DNA of 64,000 bases from Paramarasmius palmivorus (lineage: Eukaryota > Basidiomycota > Agaricomycetes > Agaricales > Marasmiaceae): NCBI GenBank assembly GCA_037176845.1, contig JAYKXP010000009.1, forward strand, positions 62,001 to 126,000. The letters run 5' to 3'. Both the position numbers and the translations under genes were made by a program. Below the pieces are notes generated by a model. The model was given only the letters and a program-made list of their open reading frames with translations. It searched no databases and was not told the DNA's origin. Every line of letters starts with the position of its first letter. Within the stretch, counting starts at the first letter, position 1. This document shows positions 57,241 to 64,000 of the stretch, in pieces.

Positions 57241-58650
57241 AAGACGAACCAAACCGAAATGTTGCACTTTTAATCACATTCAACCACATGCCTCTTCTCC
57301 TCGCCATCCAGTAAAGATTTTGCATGAGATTCACGACATATAATCATGATAATCCCCACCGGCCGCTGGTTGAGTTCAACAAGGTCGAAGCAGAAAACGA
57401 GTTTGTGCAAACTGGGAAATTACGTACTTACTAACTTTATACCAGTCGGCATTTGCCGAGTACCACATTTTCGAGTGGCTGTAAGTCAAACAAATACTGC
57501 CATGTACCCGTCGGCGCATATCGAGGGGTATTATTGCTAGGGATCATTTTCCCAAACTGAAATTCTTTGCAGAATTTCACCAACGGCGTCAGTATTGAGG
57601 TTTGCAGATTCACACGGTGAAGGCACTGTACCCGGCTTTCTTTGCGACCTTCTGGGTATAGCCGCCGGTTTTACTACCTTTACTATGCCAGGGAATCGAA
57701 TCTCTGGCGACATAATCAAAAGATTGACTTTGCCCTGCTACATCGTGATATTTGCCGAAGGTATTCCTCTTCAGGTTTATTTGGCAAGAAGACCAGTAAT
57801 AGTGACTAGTATGCTTGCCATGTGGAATGAAGAAAGTCCTCCGGCGTCAGATTTTTGGCCTCCATCTTACCCAGACAGAGTGAATGTCATCGACGGATGG
57901 GTCTCTGCTATGGATTCATCAGAAAGTTCGTTGGGAATTTGAAAGAACGGAGATTCATGCCGACCACATGTCTGCGCACAGGGAATGCAGCTTCTCAATT
58001 GTCAAAGAGCACCCTAAATCTTGACGTGTTTGGAGATACAGTTCGAGCGTGAGCTTGTTAATTAACAAACGGGATTTTGTTGCGATCCTGATGCGTGGGT
58101 AGGCTGGCAGGTAACATTTTTGGCGCGGTGATTGTACAGCTAACAAAAAAGATTGTGCAACTCGAGGCTTGGAAGTCGGTCAAATGTGATTGCGGAGCTG
58201 GAGACAGCTGGAATGATTCTGAAAAGCCCATCTGAGAACTGAGACAGCAGCTCCAATCTGAATCTACCAAGGATTTTTTTAGGTAATTCCTAGGTGGCAG
58301 GCGGTAACCAATGTGCTTTGTGCGGAGCTCCGCCAATTGAAAACGTTAGCCTGAGCACTCATTTTAATTTATTTCGCATCCGTGGATTGTAGAACATGTC
58401 AACAGAAGAGGTTCGCTAATAGCTAGACCAATGTCAATTATATTGTGACGAGTAATAATGGCAGTTGGGCATACTTCTGATGCACGATGAGGTCTCTGGA
58501 TAGTGAACAAGGTATGACACTAGAGCAAAAAGCACAGGAACGACGTTCAGCACAAAACTGATGCTTCATGGCAAAAGGAATCGAACTTGATAATTCATAC
58601 ACAGAAATGAACCCAGTGCACTATCGATAACATACACTCTGACAAATTCT
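57241..58650. other. Spacer between the repeat block and the right-edge genes
   Basis: A 115-codon + strand frame at 57595-57942 ('GEGTVPGFLCDLLGIAAGFT') is the only notable ORF; no family recognised. The rest shows nothing. Confidence 0.25.
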
Positions 58651-59222
58651 TCATGTAGTTGGACGCCAGCGCGTGAAGACCCATTTCTGCCCATCCGCCT
58701 GGAAATCGTGGTCGAGAGGCCTAAGCTTGAGCTGGACACAATGAGATTCGTAATGAGGTCGAAGCCGACGAGATTTACCTCGGTACCGGTATTGGTCCAT
58801 GCATAGTCGTTCAGGGAGACGCTGAAACAGAAAAGCAGTCGTCAGTCTCCTTACTGCGTAGAGGAACCATGTAACTAACGTGTATGTGTTCTCCAGGCCG
58901 GGAACAGAACTCAAGACCCATTCATCAGATCCAGAGTCAGCATCTCCAACAATATCCATATCAGGCGTTATGGGTAAAGCATTGGGGGCAGCACCAGGCT
59001 TGGGGACTGTACCAGCATACTCGCTGTACACCAAATAGAATGCACCGCTTTGTTGACTGTCAAAATGCCACTTCGAATTAATATCGCTGATAGAGTGTTC
59101 ACCTTTAGTTGAGTTGAATTATCATCAGTGCGGAGGTTGAGAGGTGTGCCGACAACATCGGTGTCGAGAGCGACACAAAGGTTGGCGTTGCTGACTTTGT
59201 AGTATCCCGTCTGCAGAGGCAT
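58651..59222 (-). CDS. Small beta-trefoil protein (ricin-B-lectin-like or mycocypin-like)
   Basis: Proposed exons (- strand): 59222-59103, 59070-58880, 58821-58779, 58731-58651, giving 144 residues, the usual size of single-domain mushroom beta-trefoil proteins. It begins 'MPLQTGYYKVSNANLCVALD', shows strand-like repeats ('GAFYLVYSEYAG', 'NTYTVSLNDYAW') and ends 'DGQKWVFTRWRPTT'; QKW-F is common in ricin-B-type folds. No signal peptide, so the product is probably cytosolic, as for many fruiting-body defence lectins and protease inhibitors. Introns 2 and 3 are ordinary GT-AG. Intron 1 needs only 32 bases (59071-59102) to keep phase, unusually short, so that junction is the weakest part. Sugar or protease binding cannot be predicted. 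Confidence 0.55.
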
Positions 59223-60171
59223 GGTGTCTAGGCGTGTGGACCTGCGAGTGGAACTAGCTGGGTGAACAATGGGACCTGTGCTGACCTGTGATCATATAAG
59301 TACCGTGCATCTGAATGATTAGATGACCGAGAAACGCACAACTTGAACACTACAACATCAAATATGATCTAACCATTAATGGGGACGGGGGTTATATCCT
59401 GAACTGGAAGGTCACGAGAGGATTGCCATTGACGGGGAAGTTGAAGAACCCCTGCCACGAAAAGCACTCAGGGGAAGTCCAAATCCAAGATGAACGATAG
59501 CGCATGACAGTTCAAATGACTGGACATTGGCGAAAGGGTCGGTCATTTTCCATAATCAAGCCTACTACCAGAGTAGCAACGAGATTATTAGGTCGGAGAT
59601 GCACCCGTGTATTCTATCGGGTGCTGAGAGAACTATCGCGATCTATCCACTGTCCGGATTTGGGCACCGAGAACGGACCTAGGAATTCCAGCAGATTCGC
59701 AGAATGGCCGGTTAGTATCCGTCTTAAAGCTTGAGCTATGTCCCACTTACACGATGTATGAACGCAGTCAGGACACGTTTGAGGCTATACCCCGCCTTCC
59801 TTTCTTATTCCAGGCATTTAGGTTACTCCGAAGTCGAAGTCGAAGATTTTAATGGGTCTAGTTTGGAAGCCTTGCCCTCACAATCACTCTGGGCTTGTAA
59901 TAACGAAGAGAAACCTCTAGGGCCGGCCACGAGTAAAAGAGCTGAACAAAGCATCACGGTTGAGAGCAAGGAACAGAGCGCGACCGCCAACTGCATTTGG
60001 ACAACAGATTACCTAACCAGCACCACCATTGACCTCGACCTCGAACTCAAAGACTGCCACTGGACCGCTTGAAACTTGTATTTTTCTTCAGTATGTGCTT
60101 CATATTTCTATTGAAAAGCTATAAATATTGATGAAAAAGTTTTCCCTTTAGCAATCTCCTCGTAAAAGGTC
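59223..60171. other. Intergenic region between the beta-trefoil gene and NOT2
   Basis: Divergent promoter region. Two + strand frames (59504-59734, 59731-60072) show no motif. A short GAAGTC triplet run lies at about 59833-59850. Confidence 0.3.
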
Positions 60172-62331
60172 ATGAATCGACAAGGTATGCCAGCGTGGTC
60201 TCGAAAAGGCGTATGAAAATGAAGGCAAAATTATCCTAGGTCAAACCCAAAGACCACCCAATCTGGCACCAAATCCAGCTCTTGCAAACCAATTTCGTTC
60301 ACCCTATAGCTTTGGGATGCCACCTCGGAACGTCAATGTCTTGCAAGGAGGAGGTTATGTTCCCGGAATACCCAATAATCATCGGACGCCAACCCAGCCG
60401 TCACAAGGACCGATGGTATCACAGCCGACACAGTATATACCACAGCGTGGGCAGAACAATTACGGATTCAATGGTGGCCTTGGCCAACATCAGGCGAACG
60501 CCTTGCAGCAACAACAAGTGAATGGTGCATCGAATTCCTTACCGCCTCACCTGCAAACGCCGAATCTACCGAGCGCACAGACTGTATCATCAACGAGTGA
60601 AGTTGGACTGGATCCTAACGATTTCCCAGCGTTAGGCTCAACATCAGCGAACAACAACAATGGGAGTGGAAATAACAACGGGAGTGGGGGAAGCACGACA
60701 AGTTATGCGAGCCAAGCTGGTACAGGTGTGGGTATGGGTAGTGGGGCATCGATCGGGGGAGCAGGAGCAGGAGCAACGAATCAGCAGAGAGATTTCACTC
60801 CGGACGATTTCCCAGCTTTGGGTGGCCAGACACAAACCCAGACGAATCAGGATGGCAGCCATTCACATCCGCCGGGCCTTAATGGCTTTCCCCAGCATTC
60901 AGAGCATTCGCAACAACAGCAACACCGCCAGAACCTACTTGGAGCACTAAGCGGCGGCTTACCACAAGGTACACCTGGTATGCTGAACTTGAGCCCTGCG
61001 CAAGCTAGAACCGTACATCCTGGCTTCCAACAGCAACATCAACATACCGATGCAGAGAAGCAGCAGCAACGGGTATGTTCGGTCTCTCTGTTCCAGCGTC
61101 GTTCGCTTTAACTCCATCGCGCATGACAGAACAATTACAACATGAAACTGAACCAACCACCACATGCTGCATGGCCATCACCGAACATTAACCCAAGCCC
61201 AATTCCCGGCGCTGGGTTTTCGAACGCTCCTCCGACATCTGCGACACCAAATGGAACACATCCAACCCAGAATCCCTCATCAGCCCATATAGGTGCACCA
61301 CCAGGCGTACCACCTCCGTCTGCCAATCCCAACACATCATCGACAGTACCACAGACGCCAGGCTTCCCGTCTAACGGGCTCGACAATCCTAACGGCAACT
61401 CGAACAATCCCACCTCAACAAATCCTAATCCCAACCTCGCCAACGCGACGAACAACAGTAATAACAACGCTCCACAGGCTGCACCTCCAAACTCGACGCA
61501 GAACCCAAACTCGATGCCCAATTCGACGGCTCATGTCCACCAACACCCAACGACACCGGCACAGCAGGTGCTAATGAGCGCAGCGGATAGATGGGGGCTA
61601 CTAGGTTTATTAGCAATGATAAAAAGTGCGGGGTCGGATCCAGACCAAGGGTTGAGTAGTATCGGACAAGACTTGGGTACGATGGGACTGGATATGGGCT
61701 ATGGAGGGTGAGATCGAACATTTTACCCCGGTTGCGTGACAGCTGACGTCTTTCGTGTTAGAAACCTCTACTCGACCTTCATAACACCTTGGGCAGACCA
61801 ATCTGCAGCACATACAGTCGAACCCGATTATCACATACCGGCCTGCTATAACGTCCCCTCAGCAATTCCTGGTCCAAGTAAAGCACAGGCATTCAGTGAT
61901 GAGACCCTGTTCTTTATGTTCTATTCATCACCGCGGGACGCCCTTCAAGAAGTTGCCGCACAAGAACTGTTCGTGGCAGTTTCTCTATCTTGTTGAGTAC
62001 CACTAAATACTGCAATAGATGGAATCGTAACTGGCGATTCCACAAAGAGCTCCGATTATGGATAACAAAGGATAGCGGTGCCCCGCCCTCACAGAAGATA
62101 CACATGGGTGAAACCGGACAATACACATATTGGGATCCGGAGAACTGGATGAAGGAGCGCAAAGATATGACAGTCATGTACACTGACCTCGAGGAAAAGA
62201 ACGTACCCGTTTTCAGTGGCACCGCACTCGTTCCTACCGCACAACAGCCAACACAAACCGTTGCACCTGCACCAGTTCAACCTGCGATCCAAACTCCTCG
62301 AGGTTCCTTCCAAATGGGTGTGGCGGTTTAA
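60172..62331 (+). CDS. NOT2: CCR4-NOT complex subunit 2 (NOT2/CDC36 family)
   Basis: Exons: 60172-60184, 60240-61072, 61130-61707, 61762-61968, 62019-62331; all GT-AG and in phase; 647 residues. The N-terminal two thirds are Gln/Asn/Pro/Ser-rich and disordered, with two copies of a 'DDFPALG'-type motif (residues about 120 and 180). The C-terminal NOT2/3/5 box runs from about residue 478 ('YSTFITPWADQ') through 'SDETLFFMFYSSPRD' and 'AAQELWNRNWRFHKELRLWI' to 'YTYWDPENWMKERKDMTVMY'. NOT2 binds NOT1 and NOT3/5 in the deadenylase complex that shortens poly(A) tails and represses transcription. Start chosen because ATG 60172 gives 'MNRQGQTQRPP' after splicing a normal 55-base intron. An essential housekeeping gene marking the edge of ordinary gene-dense DNA. 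Confidence 0.9.
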
Positions 62332-62846
62332 CGTCTAACGACTGTCGACGAGATTTCGGTTGGGAAGGTTGATGAATACATAATATCCACGTTCCTTTCA
62401 CATTTGCCCTTCGACCCTCACATCTGCACATCATCATCATCTGTCTTCCTCCTTATTGTCTCATTGGTCTTTCGCTTTCTATAACCTATCCTCTCGAACT
62501 GTGTACCTTTACTCAAAAGTGTTCTTCTAAGTACCTCTTTATACGTTTAAGAGTATTCTTTGCTAGTGCCATCTCGATATCACGACATTTTCCCGATGGT
62601 TATCGTGGACTATTTGACTGAGAAGCAGAGGACATTGGCACCGAATCGATGATGCCAGGGGCTGCCAATTGAGACCAGGGCCAATGGCGCTGATGATCGA
62701 GTCGGAGTCGGAGTCGAACATTATTGGCATTACACAACTCTTTCTCGTTCAGTCATGTTCTCGACACCCACACCCGTATAACGTCCTACACCGCTACATT
62801 CTCTGCACGATTTTACACGCGATTCCCGAAAAGAAATCATAACATT
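62332..62846. other. Intergenic region between NOT2 and the GGTase-I beta gene
   Basis: T-rich 3' flank of NOT2, then 'GAGTCGGAGTCGGAGTCG' at about 62699-62716, the same word as at 42680. No gene seen. Confidence 0.3.
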
Positions 62847-64000
62847 ATGAGCAGCGATTCTTTGACAGATTTTCAGTTACCACCTCTTGGAAGAGGAGGG
62901 CACGCGGGGCATGTCAAGAGATGTTTGATTGGTCTTCCGAGCTCCCAAGTTGAAGCCGATTCGTCGAGGTGTGTATAGAGCAGCTGTTCGTGACGTCTTA
63001 GAGCTATATTATTCTTTCAGGATGGCTCTAGCTTTCTATTGCATTGGATCCCTGGATCTTCTGGGTGTCATCAACGACAAGATATCTGCACACGAACGCG
63101 AAGCCTGGCGAACTTGGATATGGGAACAGCAAACAAGCACGTTAAGATCTCGTCTGGTCCTCTGCATGCGACTGACGCTGCTACAGGAGGACGATATGGG
63201 ACAGGATTCCGACCGAGTCCATTCATGACATCAGGGATAACTTTGGACTCAACCGTATGATATCACCCATTTATTTCTGTCTCGTGCGAAGCTAATACAT
63301 GTTTGAATTATATAGCAAGAATATCACGACTTCGACAGCCCACATCTCATAATGACCTACACAGCTCTTCTATCTCTCGCCATTCTGAGGGACGATTTTT
63401 CAAAACTAGACAGACACGGGCTTATCGAGTTCATACGAGCGTGTCAGACAGAAGAGGGAAGGTGCTTTCGTCATTCTATTCACTTTTCGGTTCACGTTTT
63501 GACTGTTCTCGTCATAGCTTTACAACAGTTCCCAAAAACGGAGATACTGATCTACGCACACTCTATTGCGCGTTTGCTATTAGTAGTATGCTCAATGACT
63601 GGTCAGGAATCGACGTAGATCGGGCCCTGTCCTTTGTGAAATCCTGTCGGGTAAGGGATTCATCGTCAGACTCACTAGCGTAGTATGCTCAACAACGCTA
63701 CTCAGACTTATGAGGGAGGCTACGGGCAGTACCCTCATTGCGAAGCCTCTGGTGGCCCGACTTACACCGCGATAGCTGCAATACATCTTGCACCACCTTC
63801 ACACAAGCGGCTCACAACGGAGGAGCAGCAGAAAACGATCCACTGGCTCATGCACAACCAATCTAGCTGTGGAGGTTTTAAGGGGAGGACGAACAAGGAA
63901 GCTGATGCTTGTTATTGCTTCTGGTGTGGAGCATCTCTCAAGGTGGAGTTTCTCGCCGGGGGCACTGCAACCTAACCTGACCACTATGACAGATCCTTGG
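62847..64000 (+). CDS. Protein geranylgeranyltransferase type I, beta subunit (partial, runs off the window)
   Basis: Exons: 62847-62968, 63021 to about 63136, 63187-63254, 63316-63461, 63518-63650, 63706-63942, 63993 onward. Motifs of prenyltransferase beta subunits are clear: 'RMALAFYCIGSLDLLGV', 'YGTGFRPSPF', 'SPHLIMTYTALLSLAIL', 'DLRTLYCAFAISSMLNDWSG', 'YEGGYGQYPHCEASGGPTY', and 'GGFKGRTNKEADACYCFW' with the Asp and Cys that bind zinc. The enzyme adds geranylgeranyl groups to CaaL proteins such as Rho GTPases, with the shared alpha subunit. The zinc-binding His lies beyond the window. The junction after 'WIWEQQT' keeps phase only with a GC-AG intron (donor GCACGT at 63137); the nearby GTTAAG donor at 63141 shifts the frame, so a one-base error or polymorphism is the alternative. 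Confidence 0.85.

Noticed and set aside
1..64000. CRISPR arrays, bacterial operons, rRNA
   Set aside because: No regularly spaced short repeats, no Shine-Dalgarno-linked gene strings and no rRNA-like sequence; the window is fungal nuclear DNA.

Overview
This window looks like nuclear DNA of a mushroom-forming basidiomycete (Agaricomycetes). Real genes are cut by many introns of about 45-60 bases. There is a KDZ-type transposase of the kind amplified in these fungi, a small beta-trefoil protein, and an expanded family of seven-transmembrane (7TM) proteins. No tRNA, rRNA or CRISPR array was found.

Layout. At the left edge (1-3.3 kb) lie the 3' end of a KDZ transposase and a truncated Ty1/copia retrotransposon (gag, a primer binding site matching the initiator-tRNA-Met anticodon region, and one LTR). 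From 3.9 to 57.2 kb the window is a gene-poor, repeat-rich block built around seven copies of one 7TM gene. Copies A, B and C (4.0, 16.4 and 30.6 kb) lie on the + strand. Copies D, E, F and fragment G (38.1, 48.9, 53.9 and 57.2 kb) lie on the - strand. The degenerate repeats between them also reverse orientation near 36.2 kb, so the block is roughly a mirror image about that point. By hand-built splice models A, C, D and F are intact, B has one nonsense codon, E is split by a recent LTR element and G is a 3' remnant. All share the same ten-exon structure.

Inside the block are a 601-bp hAT-like element with an 8-bp target duplication, a 274-bp TA-flanked element in an intron of copy D, a 384-bp inverted-repeat element whose empty site survives in a paralogous repeat, and a 2.4-kb self-priming (Tf1/sushi-like) non-autonomous LTR element. 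There is also an intronless DUF5077-DUF3472 gene interrupted by one in-frame TAG. Copies A and B are almost free of CpG while C is not, which suggests methylation-driven mutation of some duplicates.

The right edge (58.6-64 kb) is ordinary gene-dense DNA: a beta-trefoil protein on the - strand, then CCR4-NOT subunit NOT2 and the protein geranylgeranyltransferase type I beta subunit on the + strand. The last gene runs off the window. These housekeeping genes mark the border of the repeat-rich block.
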